From Amycolatopsis acidicola (GTDB lineage: Bacteria > Actinomycetota > Actinomycetes > Mycobacteriales > Pseudonocardiaceae), in NCBI RefSeq assembly GCF_007713735.2, contig NZ_VMNW02000005.1:124001-188000 (forward strand): a DNA stretch of 64,000 nucleotides, in the 5' to 3' direction. The position numbers and the translations under genes are program-made. Shown one piece after another: positions 25,184 through 33,819 of the stretch; position 1 is the stretch's first letter, and every line of letters begins with the position of its first letter. Under the pieces are notes generated by a model. That model saw only the letters and a list, made by a program, of their open reading frames with translations, ran no database searches and was not told the origin of the DNA.

Positions 25184-25636
25184 TCAGTGCGGGGGACGGT
25201 CCGACAGCGCCGCGTGGCACAAGCCGACGTAATGCCGGAACTCGTCGGACTCGTGCGGGCCGAGGCCGGAGATCATCTGCTCCTCGATGGCCGCGACGGG
25301 CCCGCGGAACCGGGCGAGCACGCGGCGGCCCGCCGGGGTCAGCCGGATCACCCGCCGTCGCCGGTCGTTCGCGTCGTCCTCGCGTTCGATGAACCCGCGC
25401 TGTTCGAGCGCGGTGACCATGCCCGCCATCGTCTGGTCGGTGACGAAGGAGTTGCGGGCGAGTTCGGCGGTGGTCAGGTTTTCCCGCCGTTCCAGCACGG
25501 TCAGCGCCGTGTACTGCAGGGAGGTCAGCGCGGCGGGCCGGAGCGTCTCGTCGAGGCGCGCACGCACGGCCAGCTCCAGCTGCTTGATCAGGTACAGCAG
25601 GCTCGGTGGCGAGGACTGGGTCGGCACGGTGTCCAT
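25184..25636 (-). CDS. MarR-family regulator
   Basis: A 150-residue MarR winged-helix regulator. The HTH is NLTTAELARNSFVTDQTMAG and the wing is REDDANDRRRRVIRLTPAG, with flanking dimerisation helices. I took ATG 25634-25636; an upstream in-frame codon would add 20 residues of low-complexity sequence. It is divergent from an MFS pump, the usual MarR layout, and the same palindrome occurs both in that promoter and upstream of the secreted hydrolase. It probably represses both and is released by a small ligand. Confidence 0.92.
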   Translation of the reverse strand: MDTVPTQSSPPSLLYLIKQLELAVRARLDETLRPAALTSLQYTALTVLERRENLTTAELARNSFVTDQTMAGMVTALEQRGFIEREDDANDRRRRVIRLTPAGRRVLARFRGPVAAIEEQMISGLGPHESDEFRHYVGLCHAALSDRPPH

Positions 25637-25731
25637 GGTGGCCGATCGCGGGCGCGGGGGCGCGCACCGCCGCGAATACGGACATTCCTGGCGCATGCGG
25701 TCACGATCCGGTTTCGCCCGGTGAAGGAATG

Positions 25732-25746
25732 GACAGGATCCCTGTA
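25732..25746. promoter_or_regulatory. MarR-type operator copy 2, upstream of the MFS pump
   Basis: GACAGGATCCCTGTA contains ACAGG and CCTGT arms around ATC and matches the palindrome at 25163-25177 at 13 of 15 positions. It ends 36 bases before the MFS start, overlapping the expected promoter. Confidence 0.75.
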
Positions 25747-25782
25747 TGTTTCGCGGCGCCTGGATCTCACCGTGGAGGTTTC

Positions 25783-27444
25783 ATGAGCACCACGATCGGC
25801 GCCCGCAGGGCGATCCACACTCCGACGCTGACCGTCGGCACCCAGGTCGCCACCGCGATAGCCGTGTGCGTGGCGCAGGTCGGGCTCGCCATTCCCGCCG
25901 TGCTCAACGGGTTGTTCCAGGAGGATCTCGGCACCACGTCGGCGCAGCTGACCTGGATCTCCGACGCGTTCCTCGTCCCGGTCACGCTGCTGGAGCTGAC
26001 CTTCGGTGTGCTCGGGGATCTGTTCGGCCGCAAGCGTTTGCTCATCGGCGGCAGCCTGCTGCTCGCGCTCGGCGAGATCGTCAGCGTGCTCACCCCGGGC
26101 GCGGGTGTCTCCACGGACGCGCGGGTGGCGGTGCTCTGGATCGGCCAGGCGCTGGCCGGGATCGGGGCGGCGGTGCTGTTCCCGACGACGCTGGCGATGG
26201 TCGCGGCGGGCACGCACACCGTGCGCGGCCGGGCGCGCGGCATCGCGATCTGGGCCGCGGCGCTGTCCTCCGGCGGGTTCATCTCACCGTTGCTGGGCGG
26301 GCTGGTGACGAAGATCAGCTGGGGCGACGACCCGTACGCGACGTGGCGGTGGGCGTTCGTCGCGGTCTGCGTGCTGGCGCTGATCAGTGCCGCGGTCGCG
26401 TGCACGGCGCAGAATTCCTCGGCGCCGGAAGGGCGTTCGCTGGACTGGCCGGGGCAGATCACCATCGCGGTCTCGTTGTTCGCCCTGCTGTTCGCGGTGA
26501 TCCAGGGCTCGACGGCCGGCTGGTCCGATCCCTGGGTGATCGGCGGGTTCGTCGTGGCCGTGGTGTTCTTCGCGTCGTTCATCGTCGCCGAACGGCGGTC
26601 CCCGGCGCCGTTGCTGCGGCTGGACCTGTTCCGCAACCGGGCCTTCGCGACGAACTCCGTGGTGACCGTGGTCGGGATGTTCGCCTTCCTCGGCACGGCC
26701 TACTCGACGAGCATCCGGCTGTCCGCGATCCAGGACTTCTCGCCGATGAAGACCGCGGTCGCCTTCGTGCTGCTGCAAGGGTTCGCGCTCGTGCTGATGC
26801 CGTTGACCGCGCGGGTGATCCATCACTACAACCCGCGCTGTGCGCTCGGCGGCGGGTTCCTGCTGATCGGGATCGGCGACGTCTGGATCGCCACGCGTTC
26901 GGTGACGGATCTGGCGCTGCTGCCGATCGTCGCGCCGCTGGTGCTGATCGGTGTCGGGTTCGCCTTCGCGCTGTCCGGGGTCACCGCGGTCGCCGTGAAC
27001 ACGGTGCCGAACCACCTGGCGGGCATGGCTTCCGGGACGACGAGTCAGTTGCGGGACTTCGGGTTCACGCTCGGGCCCGCGGTCGTGGGCGCGATCGCGC
27101 TGAGCAACGCCGCCTCGGCGATCCAGGCCAAGATCGCCGGAAGTCCTTCGCTGCAGTCGGCGATGGCCGCGTTCAACGCCGCGCCGGCGAAGGCGCCCGA
27201 GGCCGAGCGCGCGACGGTCGAGGCGGCCGTCGGTGCGGTGAACTCCGGCCCGCTGGGCGCGAACGCGGTGCCCGCCTCGGTGAACCCGCTCAAGGACGTC
27301 GCCTTCCACGCGCTCGACCACGCCTATTCGATCGGGTACGTGGTGTGCGGCGTGGCCGCTCTGGTGGCCGCCTTCCTTGCGGCGGCGGTTTTGCGAGGTG
27401 GCGCGAACCGGCCGATGGTCACCGAAGAGTCGTTGCGGGACTGA
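25783..27444 (+). CDS. MFS transporter, DHA2 (14-helix) type
   Basis: A 553-residue drug:proton antiporter-type MFS protein with 14 hydrophobic segments, the DHA2 size. Motif A is GDLFGRKRLL (about 78-87), and the following arm is TLAMVAAGTHTVRGRARGI. A large loop near residues 450-505 (AAPAKAPEAERATVEAAVGA) separates the last helices, as in other actinomycete QacA/LfrA-like pumps. The divergent MarR gene and the operator at 25732-25746 point to inducible efflux. ATG 25783 is preceded by GGAGG. Confidence 0.92.
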   Translation: MSTTIGARRAIHTPTLTVGTQVATAIAVCVAQVGLAIPAVLNGLFQEDLGTTSAQLTWISDAFLVPVTLLELTFGVLGDLFGRKRLLIGGSLLLALGEIVSVLTPGAGVSTDARVAVLWIGQALAGIGAAVLFPTTLAMVAAGTHTVRGRARGIAIWAAALSSGGFISPLLGGLVTKISWGDDPYATWRWAFVAVCVLALISAAVACTAQNSSAPEGRSLDWPGQITIAVSLFALLFAVIQGSTAGWSDPWVIGGFVVAVVFFASFIVAERRSPAPLLRLDLFRNRAFATNSVVTVVGMFAFLGTAYSTSIRLSAIQDFSPMKTAVAFVLLQGFALVLMPLTARVIHHYNPRCALGGGFLLIGIGDVWIATRSVTDLALLPIVAPLVLIGVGFAFALSGVTAVAVNTVPNHLAGMASGTTSQLRDFGFTLGPAVVGAIALSNAASAIQAKIAGSPSLQSAMAAFNAAPAKAPEAERATVEAAVGAVNSGPLGANAVPASVNPLKDVAFHALDHAYSIGYVVCGVAALVAAFLAAAVLRGGANRPMVTEESLRD

Positions 27445-27551
27445 GGATCACGGCGTCGTCCCCGCGGGCACCGCGTCACCGCGAACGTTGATCGGGAACG
27501 GTCCCGGGTGTCATGATCAGGACGGTTCAACGGCGAAACGAGGAGTGACAC

Positions 27552-27878
27552 GTGTCCGACGGAAGCCTGGTAGTGGTGGCGACGATCGAAGCGGCCGAAG
27601 GCAACGAGGAGAAGGTCGAGCAGGCGCTGCGGAACGCGGTGCGCGCCGTGCACGCCGAGCCGGGCTGCCTGCGCTACGCCCTGCACCGGGACGCCGCCAA
27701 CCCGAGGACGTTCGTGATGGTGGAGAAGTGGGCCTCCGCCGACGCGCTCCGCACCCACAGCAAGGCTCCCGCCCTCGCCGAACTGGGCAAGACACTGAAG
27801 GGCCTGCTGACCAAGCCCCTGGACGTGCGCACCCTGGCCGCCCTCCCCGACGGCGAAGACGGCCAAGGGGCGATTTAG
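27552..27878 (+). CDS. ABM-domain monooxygenase (quinol monooxygenase type)
   Basis: A 108-residue antibiotic-biosynthesis-monooxygenase fold: VVVATIEAAEGNEEKVEQAL, HAEPGCLRYALHRD, FVMVEKWASADALRTHSKAP. This is the cofactor-free YgiN-like ferredoxin fold, which dimerises and oxidises quinols or polycyclic aromatics. The GTG start at 27552 follows GAGGAG. It ends 27 bases before a MITE-like element. Confidence 0.88.
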   Translation: MSDGSLVVVATIEAAEGNEEKVEQALRNAVRAVHAEPGCLRYALHRDAANPRTFVMVEKWASADALRTHSKAPALAELGKTLKGLLTKPLDVRTLAALPDGEDGQGAI

Positions 27879-27905
27879 CCGCACCGCACCGCCCGCCGTG
27901 GCTAG

Positions 27906-28065
27906 GGGGTGTCCTCAAAGCCTGGTCGATGGGGTTGGTGATCCAGGTGGTTCCTGGTGGTGCCGGGGATTCTCCCTCGTACCGGGTTGTACTCGGGTGA
28001 ATCCGCGGTGCCCGCCAGGGGCCGCCTGGGCGCCAAGAGCGCGAATGAGGCTTTGAGGACGCCCC
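27906..28065. mobile_element. MITE-like 160-bp element with IS5-type ends
   Basis: The terminal inverted repeats GGGGTGTCCTCAAAGCCT (27906-27923) and AGGCTTTGAGGACGCCCC (28048-28065) match at 17 of 18 positions. The element is flanked on both sides by CTAG (27902-27905 and 28066-28069), which fits the YTAR four-base target duplication of IS5-group elements. The interior has no frame large enough for a transposase, so it would be moved in trans. The right CTAG supplies the TAG stop of the FAD monooxygenase. Confidence 0.75.
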
Positions 28066-29196
28066 CTAGTACTCGCGCAGTTCGATCTCGTTGGCGAATT
28101 TGTCCGTCATCTTCAGCATGAGGCCGAGCAGGAAGCGGGACTTGAACGTCCAGTCGCGCAGCTTCATCCGCAGGCGGCTGGGCGGGGCGAGGAACGGGCC
28201 GGCGCTGCCGCGGCGGGCGATCTTGGCGTACTCCCGGAACCCGTCCTCGTACCGCTGGAAGGCCACGCGGTGGTCGCCGTTCGCGGCGTGCAGTTCGCCT
28301 GCCAGCACGTAGGCGCCGACGACGGCCAGCCCGGTGCCGAAGCCGCCGAGGGTGTTGCCGTAGGCGGCGTCGCCGAGTAGCACCACGCGGCCCTTGCTGT
28401 AGTGCTCGACGGTGGTCCGGCTGAGCGAGTCCAGGTAGAACTCACCCGCGGCGGGGACCTTCGCGATCAGCTCGGGCAGGCGCCAGCCCGCGCCGCGATA
28501 GGCATCGATCAGCAGCTTCTTCTGCTGATCGGTGTCGTACCGGTCGAAGTCGGTCTCGGGCGCCGCGAACACGAAGAACGCGGGCGCCTTCGGGCCGCCG
28601 ACCGCCGCCATCCGGCCCGGTTCGTTGTACATCTGGGCGTCGCGGCCGGTGTCGCCGAGGTCGGCGAGGCAGTAGTAATAGCCGAGGTGGGTGACGTAGT
28701 CGTCCTCGGGGCCGAAGGCGAGGCGGCGGACGTTCGAGTGGATGCCGTCCGCGCCGACGACCAGGTCGAAAGTCTCTGGCGGCCCCTTTTCGAAGGTGAC
28801 GTGCACGCCGTCGGCGGTCTCGGTGAGCGAGGCGATCGAGTCACCGAACCGGTAGTCGCAACGGTCCTTCGTGCGTTCGTAAAGCAGTTCGGACAGGTCG
28901 CCGCGGGCGATTTCGATTTCCCCGCCGGTGAATTCACCGGGGATCACCGCCAATGGTTTTCCTTCGGCGTTCACGATCGTCTGGTCGCGGCCGCCGGTCT
29001 GGCGCCGCCGCACGTCCTCGAGTATCCCCATTTCGGCCAGCACTTTCCGGTGCGTGGCGCCCTTGAAGTCGACGGCCTGCCCGCCGAGCCGCAGCTCGGG
29101 CGCCCGTTCGACGACGGTGACGGAGTAGCCGTAGCGGTCGAGCCAGTAGGCGAGCGCGGGCCCGGCGATACTGGCACCGGAAATCAGAATGTTCAT
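28066..29196 (-). CDS. FAD-dependent monooxygenase (class A)
   Basis: A 376-residue flavoprotein hydroxylase of the PheA/TfdB type. The dinucleotide-binding start is ISGASIAGPALAYWL (5-19), the DG motif is VVGADGIHSNVRR (about 146-158), and the GD motif is GRVVLLGDAAYG (about 268-279). It would hydroxylate an aromatic or polyketide-like substrate using NAD(P)H and O2. The TAG stop is made by the CTAG flank of the MITE-like element, so the C-terminus (NEIELREY) may be slightly altered from the ancestral protein. Upstream genes are SDR and TetR on the same strand. Confidence 0.92.
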   Translation of the reverse strand: MNILISGASIAGPALAYWLDRYGYSVTVVERAPELRLGGQAVDFKGATHRKVLAEMGILEDVRRRQTGGRDQTIVNAEGKPLAVIPGEFTGGEIEIARGDLSELLYERTKDRCDYRFGDSIASLTETADGVHVTFEKGPPETFDLVVGADGIHSNVRRLAFGPEDDYVTHLGYYYCLADLGDTGRDAQMYNEPGRMAAVGGPKAPAFFVFAAPETDFDRYDTDQQKKLLIDAYRGAGWRLPELIAKVPAAGEFYLDSLSRTTVEHYSKGRVVLLGDAAYGNTLGGFGTGLAVVGAYVLAGELHAANGDHRVAFQRYEDGFREYAKIARRGSAGPFLAPPSRLRMKLRDWTFKSRFLLGLMLKMTDKFANEIELREY

Positions 29197-29308
29197 GCCC
29201 TCACGTTCACCGGGAGTGCTGACCGAACGCTGACCGCGCGCTGACGGAGTTTTGTCACCCGCGCTGCTCGATGGCGGAACCTGAGGCGAGGATGCCTTGC
29301 GCCGACTC

Positions 29309-30157
29309 TCAGGTCTTGATCAGCTCGAGGCTGCCGTCCCAGAGGTCCGCGGCTTTTTCGCGGTCGTAGGAATCCCTCGACGAAGGGATTTCGCGCAGGC
29401 CGGAGAAGTACTTGCCGTTCACGCCTGCCAGCGCCGGGTCGAGCACGAGCCGGGCCAGCGCCTGCGCCGAGCGGCGCGGGGTGTGTGCGTTGACCCCGGG
29501 CACCACGATGAGCGCCGGGAGCAGGTAACGCCACACCAGCGCGAGGGCGCCCGGATACTCGCGGGCAAGGCCGGTGCCCGGCATGAGGCCGGGGTCGAAA
29601 GCGTTGAAGGTGACTCCTTCCGGGGCGCGCCGGGCGAACTCGTACGTCGCCAGCACGTTGCACAGTTTCGAGGTGGTGTAGCGGCGCCGCCCGTTGCCGT
29701 CGTCTTCGCCCTCGGCCAGTGAGCGCGCGCCGGTGTACTCGGGCGCCGGCATTCCGGTGCGGTTGCGCGGATCGTGCGTGTCACTGGCGACGAACATCAC
29801 CCGCGCGTTCGCCAGCCCTGGCAGGAGTTCGTGCACCAGCAGGAAATGCGCGAGGTGGTTGACGGCGAACGTCTGCTCGTACCCGTCTTCGGTGCGCTTG
29901 GTGCCGGAAGGCGTTTGAATACCGGCATTGCAGATGACGGCGTCCAGCTTCGGCAGGCTCGCGGCGAATTCACGGACGGCACGCAGTGAGCCGAGGTCGA
30001 GCGTCTTGCCGATCAGCCCGACATCGGTGGCCTCGGCCAGCGCCGCGGGGTTGCGGCCGGTGACGATCACCGACCAGCCGGCGTCGGCGAGGAGCCCGGC
30101 CGTGTGCCTGCCGAGCGCGCCGGTGCCGCCGGTGATCAGTGCGGTCTTTTCAGGCAT
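29309..30157 (-). CDS. SDR oxidoreductase (retinol dehydrogenase/protochlorophyllide reductase-like)
   Basis: A 282-residue SDR. The nucleotide motif is TGGTGALGRHTA (9-20), CNAGI is near residue 76, and the active site is RYTTSKLCN (YxxxK near 159-163). The longer C-terminal arm (GVNGKYFSGLREIPSS) is like the RDH/POR-like group. It overlaps the TetR gene by eight bases, so it is in an operon with its likely regulator, and the FAD monooxygenase follows after 112 bases. Confidence 0.92.
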   Translation of the reverse strand: MPEKTALITGGTGALGRHTAGLLADAGWSVIVTGRNPAALAEATDVGLIGKTLDLGSLRAVREFAASLPKLDAVICNAGIQTPSGTKRTEDGYEQTFAVNHLAHFLLVHELLPGLANARVMFVASDTHDPRNRTGMPAPEYTGARSLAEGEDDGNGRRRYTTSKLCNVLATYEFARRAPEGVTFNAFDPGLMPGTGLAREYPGALALVWRYLLPALIVVPGVNAHTPRRSAQALARLVLDPALAGVNGKYFSGLREIPSSRDSYDREKAADLWDGSLELIKT

Positions 30158-30716
30158 GGGCCTGCTCCTTGGCCAGTGCGCGCAGCGCGACGAAGAGGTC
30201 TGAGTACATCTGCTCGAGATCCGTCTTCGCCGGTTCGACCTGGCTGGCGAAGAAGCAGCCGTCGGAGTAGGCGACGGCGAACGGGGTCAGCCGCCCGGCC
30301 GCGGCCTTGGCGAATTCGGGCGGGTGTTCGGCGGCCAGGACAGTGGTGATCACCTCGCGGAAGTACTCGTGCGCCTGCCCGCGCACGCGTTGCACGAGCG
30401 CGGAAGCCCGCTCGTCATCCTGTGCTTCCAAGGAAAGCAGGTAGCACAGGCGCAGGAAGAGCGGGTCACCCGCGACCGCCTTCGAGCCCTCGGCCAGCAT
30501 CGTGTCGGCGTCACCGCGGGGGAGCGCGGCGAACCAGCGGTCGGCCCCGCGTTCCATCACCGACGCGAGCAATCCCTCCTTGCTGCCGAAATGCCAGTAC
30601 AGCGAGGTCACCGACACTTCGGCGGCCTTGCAGACGGCCGCGACGGACGTGCCCGCGTAGCCCTTCTCGCTCATCAGCTGCTCGGCGACGTCCAGGATCC
30701 GGTCCTTCGTGGCCAC
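30150..30716 (-). CDS. TetR-family regulator
   Basis: A 188-residue TetR regulator beginning at GTG 30714-30716. HTH: DVAEQLMSEKGYAGTSVAAV, then CKAAEVSVTSLYWHFGSKEG. The ligand domain follows. A perfect 20-bp palindrome begins seven bases upstream of its start, and the gene is divergent from an SDR. It overlaps the downstream SDR by eight bases. It likely represses both transcripts. Confidence 0.92.
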   Translation of the reverse strand: MATKDRILDVAEQLMSEKGYAGTSVAAVCKAAEVSVTSLYWHFGSKEGLLASVMERGADRWFAALPRGDADTMLAEGSKAVAGDPLFLRLCYLLSLEAQDDERASALVQRVRGQAHEYFREVITTVLAAEHPPEFAKAAAGRLTPFAVAYSDGCFFASQVEPAKTDLEQMYSDLFVALRALAKEQAHA

Positions 30717-30723
30717 GAACGCG

Positions 30724-30743
30724 ACTGTAGCGATCGCTACAGT
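30724..30743. promoter_or_regulatory. Perfect 20-bp palindrome, TetR operator
   Basis: ACTGTAGCGA (30724-30733) is followed directly by its reverse complement TCGCTACAGT (30734-30743). It lies in the 93-base divergent region between tetR and the SDR gene, adjacent to the tetR start. Confidence 0.85.
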
Positions 30744-30809
30744 CCGCCGCAACCGGGGTTGACCTCGGCGGGATGCTGGGGAGGTTGCCTCTCGACGAAG
30801 CGAGGATCG

Positions 30810-31541
30810 ATGGACTACGAGAAGCTCTTCCGGCTCGACGGCCGCCGCGCGCTCGTGATCGGCGCTGGCGGGATCGGACAGCAGGCCGCGGCGGCGCTGG
30901 CCGCGCACGGCGCCGAGGTGATCTCCGCGGACAAGGCCCCGGCGGACGGTGTGCTGGAGCTCGACATCACCGACGCCGCCGCGGTGGAGCGGTTCGCCGA
31001 ACAGTTCGGCGAGATCGACGTGCTCGTGCTGACCGCGGCGATGAACGTGCGCAAGCGGATCCTGGACTACGCGCCCGAGGAGTTCGACAGCGTGATCTCC
31101 TTGAACCTCAAGGGGACCTTCACGGTGCTGCGGGCGTTCGGCGCGCGGATGGTCCGGCGGGGCAGCGGCAGCATCATGGTGTTCTCCTCCATTCGCGGGC
31201 AGACCGTCGAGCCGGGCCAATCCGCTTACGCCGCAACGAAAGCCGGGGTCATCCAGCTGGTGCGCACGGCCGCGGCGGAGTTCGGGCCGTCCGGGGTGCG
31301 GGTCAACGCCATCGCGCCCGGGGTGGTGGAAACGCCGCTCACCGCGCAGATCAAGGCCCATCCGGAGTGGTACGACGCCTACGCCGCCAAGAGCGCGCTG
31401 GGCCGCTGGTCGAGGCCCGAGGAGCTGGCCGGCGCAGTGGTGTACCTGGCTTCGGACGCGGCCGGTTTCGTCACCGGCTCGGTGCTCACCGTGGACGGCG
31501 GCTGGACGGCGATCGACGGGCGCTTCACACCACCGGCCTGA
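30810..31541 (+). CDS. SDR oxidoreductase
   Basis: A 243-residue classical SDR. The cofactor motif is VIGAGGIGQQAAAAL (16-30), the active site residues are Ser in VFSSIRG and YAATK (about 152-156), and the C-terminus is TVDGGWTAID. The NNAG motif is replaced by LTAAMNV. It resembles 3-ketoacyl-ACP reductase/gluconate dehydrogenase-like SDRs. Divergent from tetR with a perfect palindrome in between, so probably repressed by it. ATG 30810 has GCGAGG upstream. Confidence 0.92.
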   Translation: MDYEKLFRLDGRRALVIGAGGIGQQAAAALAAHGAEVISADKAPADGVLELDITDAAAVERFAEQFGEIDVLVLTAAMNVRKRILDYAPEEFDSVISLNLKGTFTVLRAFGARMVRRGSGSIMVFSSIRGQTVEPGQSAYAATKAGVIQLVRTAAAEFGPSGVRVNAIAPGVVETPLTAQIKAHPEWYDAYAAKSALGRWSRPEELAGAVVYLASDAAGFVTGSVLTVDGGWTAIDGRFTPPA

Positions 31542-31544
31542 GCG

Positions 31545-33179
31545 TCAGGGAGATTTCGGGCTGTAGGCGGCGAAGAAGCGGTCGCGGAAGGCGTTCATCG
31601 GCCAGACCGGTGCCCGCGGCCCGGGGTGCAGGCCGGAATCCCAGCCCCAGCCCGAAATCCGGTCGAGCACCGCCGGATCCTTCGCGACGATGCTGATCGG
31701 CACGTCCCTGCCCGCGGCCTCGCCACCGGTGACGGCCGTGTTCGGCTGGTGGTCGCCGAGGAAGACCATGACGGTGTTGTCGTCGCCGTAGGTCTGCAGG
31801 TACGAGATCAGCGCGGTGAGCGAGTAGACGATCGAATCCCCATACGCCGCACGGACTTTCGCGGGGTCGGACCACACCTCGCCGGTCGTCTTTCCCTGCG
31901 CGGGCATGGGGTTGAACACCGAGCCGTCGCCGAGCTCGTTCCAGCCCACCATGCGCGGCAGCGGGGCCCACGGCCAGTGGCTGGACACCAGGTCGAGCTC
32001 GGCCATCACCGGCGGGTGGTCCGGCTTCGCCAGTTCGGCCTGCTGAAGCTGCGCCAGCGCGAACTGGTCGGGCATGCTCGCGTAGCCGAAGCCCGGGCCC
32101 TGGTAGCCGATGGAGCGGAAGTCGTAGCGCTGGCTGTAGTCGTAGAAATCGCCCTCGGGCCAGTCGGCGAAGTTCGCGGGCTGGTCGTTCACGGTGCGCC
32201 AGCCCGCGTGGCGGAAGGCGGAGGCGAGGGTGAGCCGGTCGCTGGAAGTGACCGTGGTGTACCGCTTCTGGTTGCTGATCCACAGCCCGGATTCCAAAGT
32301 GGAGTGTGCGAGCCAGCTGCCGCCGCCGGTGGTGGACGACGTGAGGAAGCCGCTGCGTGCGTCGAAACCCGCGGCGCGGAGGCTGTTCGTGCCGGCGTCG
32401 AGCACCGCATCCACCTTCGGCGCGATGTCCGAGCCCTGCACGGCCACCCGCCCGTAGCTTTCGACGAACACGAGCAGCACGTTCTTGCCCCGCAAGGCGG
32501 TCAGCAGCTGGTCGGGTGGGGTGTTCCGGTAAGCGTCCACACTGGACTCCTGCGCGAACTGCCGCTGGTCCTTGATCTCGGCGCCGACCTGGATCGCGTT
32601 GTGGTAGGCCAGGGAAGCGGTGGTGCGGGCGGCGATCGGCTGGTTCTCGGCGAACTGGAGGCCGGACACCGCGCAGCCGATCCAGAGCACCGCGAGCACC
32701 GCGAGGGTGCGGAAAGCGGTCCGCCGGTGCCCCGCCGCGAGTTTCGTCAGGCGCAGCGCGGCGAACACCAGCGCGACGGTGAAAGCGACCGCCAGCAAAC
32801 CGATCCCGGCCACCTCGGCGATCGCCCCCGCGTGCCCGGCCGATTTCTCCAGCAGGTCGAAGGCGGGGCCGAAGAAGCTCCAGTCGGTGACCAGGTCGAA
32901 CGGCCGCTCGAAGGCGACGTTGAACCCCATGTCGGTGACCTTGAGGACCGTCAGCAGCGCGAGCAGCACCCCGGCGAGGATCGCCACCACGCGGCGGGCA
33001 CGGCCGGGGAGCAGCAGCACGAGGCCGAACCCCGCGATCGCCTCCACCGGGATGCGCAGGAACGCGAGCGGGGTCAGCAGGTTCAGGTCGGGCGGCAGGA
33101 CCAGCGCGGCCACGATGAGCAAACCACCGAGAACGGTGAGCACCCAGGTGGTGGCGCGGCGGATTTCCGGAGAGAACAA
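31545..33179 (-). CDS. LTA synthase-like membrane sulfatase/phosphotransferase
   Basis: A 544-residue membrane enzyme. The first 175 residues hold about five membrane segments. The rest is an extracellular alkaline-phosphatase fold: KNVLLVFVESYGR, SGFLTSSTTGGGSWLAH (nucleophile Thr/Ser loop), DLVSSHWPW and VFLGDHQPNT (metal-binding Asp-His). This is the LtaS/phosphoethanolamine transferase plan, so it probably transfers a phospho-headgroup to a surface glycan or lipid. The start is TTG 33177-33179 with GGAAGG nine bases upstream. It ends three bases after the convergent SDR stop. Confidence 0.88.
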   Translation of the reverse strand: MFSPEIRRATTWVLTVLGGLLIVAALVLPPDLNLLTPLAFLRIPVEAIAGFGLVLLLPGRARRVVAILAGVLLALLTVLKVTDMGFNVAFERPFDLVTDWSFFGPAFDLLEKSAGHAGAIAEVAGIGLLAVAFTVALVFAALRLTKLAAGHRRTAFRTLAVLAVLWIGCAVSGLQFAENQPIAARTTASLAYHNAIQVGAEIKDQRQFAQESSVDAYRNTPPDQLLTALRGKNVLLVFVESYGRVAVQGSDIAPKVDAVLDAGTNSLRAAGFDARSGFLTSSTTGGGSWLAHSTLESGLWISNQKRYTTVTSSDRLTLASAFRHAGWRTVNDQPANFADWPEGDFYDYSQRYDFRSIGYQGPGFGYASMPDQFALAQLQQAELAKPDHPPVMAELDLVSSHWPWAPLPRMVGWNELGDGSVFNPMPAQGKTTGEVWSDPAKVRAAYGDSIVYSLTALISYLQTYGDDNTVMVFLGDHQPNTAVTGGEAAGRDVPISIVAKDPAVLDRISGWGWDSGLHPGPRAPVWPMNAFRDRFFAAYSPKSP

Positions 33180-33257
33180 GCCGCTGGTCCTTCCGTGTAG
33201 GCGGTGTCGACCGTGTACACGGAGCGCGGACGTGGCCGGTTCAGTCGCGATCGCGCG

Positions 33258-33770
33258 TCAGGGGACCACCGTGACCGGCCACAGCCCGGCCTTGACCAGG
33301 CGCGTCGCGACCGAGCCGACGAGACGGTGGCCCGCGCTCTCCGAGGCACCGACCACCACGAGATCCGCGCGGTACTCGACGGCCGCCTTCTTCAGCTCGA
33401 GGTAGGCGTCCCCGCGCTGGACGAGGAAGGTGACGGGCACGCCGGACTCGCCTGCCATGCGCTTGATCGGCTCCCGCAGCTCGGAGATCATCTCGTCGTA
33501 CGTCTCCTCCTGGGCGCCCGCGAGCAGGCCGGGCGTCATCCCCGCCCACGCCGACGGCGTCAGCACGAAGACCACCACGAGCTGGGACTTCTGCCGCCGC
33601 GCCAGCCCGGCGGCGTACGCGCCGGCGCGCAGCGACGTGGGGGAGCCGTCGACGCCCACCAGGACAAGGTGTGGCCCGTCGGTCCCGCGTTCGAACGGGC
33701 CCGGCGACCACTTCGGGCCGTACGTCTCCAGCAGGTGCGCACCGGTCGCCTCGTCACTCACAAGACCCAT
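33258..33770 (-). CDS. Universal stress protein (UspA family)
   Basis: A 170-residue single-domain USP. Features are LVGVDGSPTSLRAGAYAAGL at the start of the fold, the ligand segment ADLVVVGASESAGHRLVGSV (the ATP-binding G-x2-G-x9-G-S/T pattern is close to ASESAGHRLVGSVATRL), and VPVTFLV. It is expressed in dormancy or stress in actinobacteria. The start is ATG 33768-33770 (a GTG three codons later is possible). It is divergent from a DDN-type gene and upstream of the LTA synthase-like gene. Confidence 0.88.
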   Translation of the reverse strand: MGLVSDEATGAHLLETYGPKWSPGPFERGTDGPHLVLVGVDGSPTSLRAGAYAAGLARRQKSQLVVVFVLTPSAWAGMTPGLLAGAQEETYDEMISELREPIKRMAGESGVPVTFLVQRGDAYLELKKAAVEYRADLVVVGASESAGHRLVGSVATRLVKAGLWPVTVVP

Positions 33771-33819
33771 TATCGGTGCGCGCGGAACAGGGCGGCAGAC
33801 GGGCGCGTTGTCGGCGGTC

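Noticed and set aside
23334..25232. 632-codon frame opposite the VOC and secreted hydrolase genes
   Set aside because: High-GC shadow frame; the minus strand has a signal peptide and a GTSMGG elbow.
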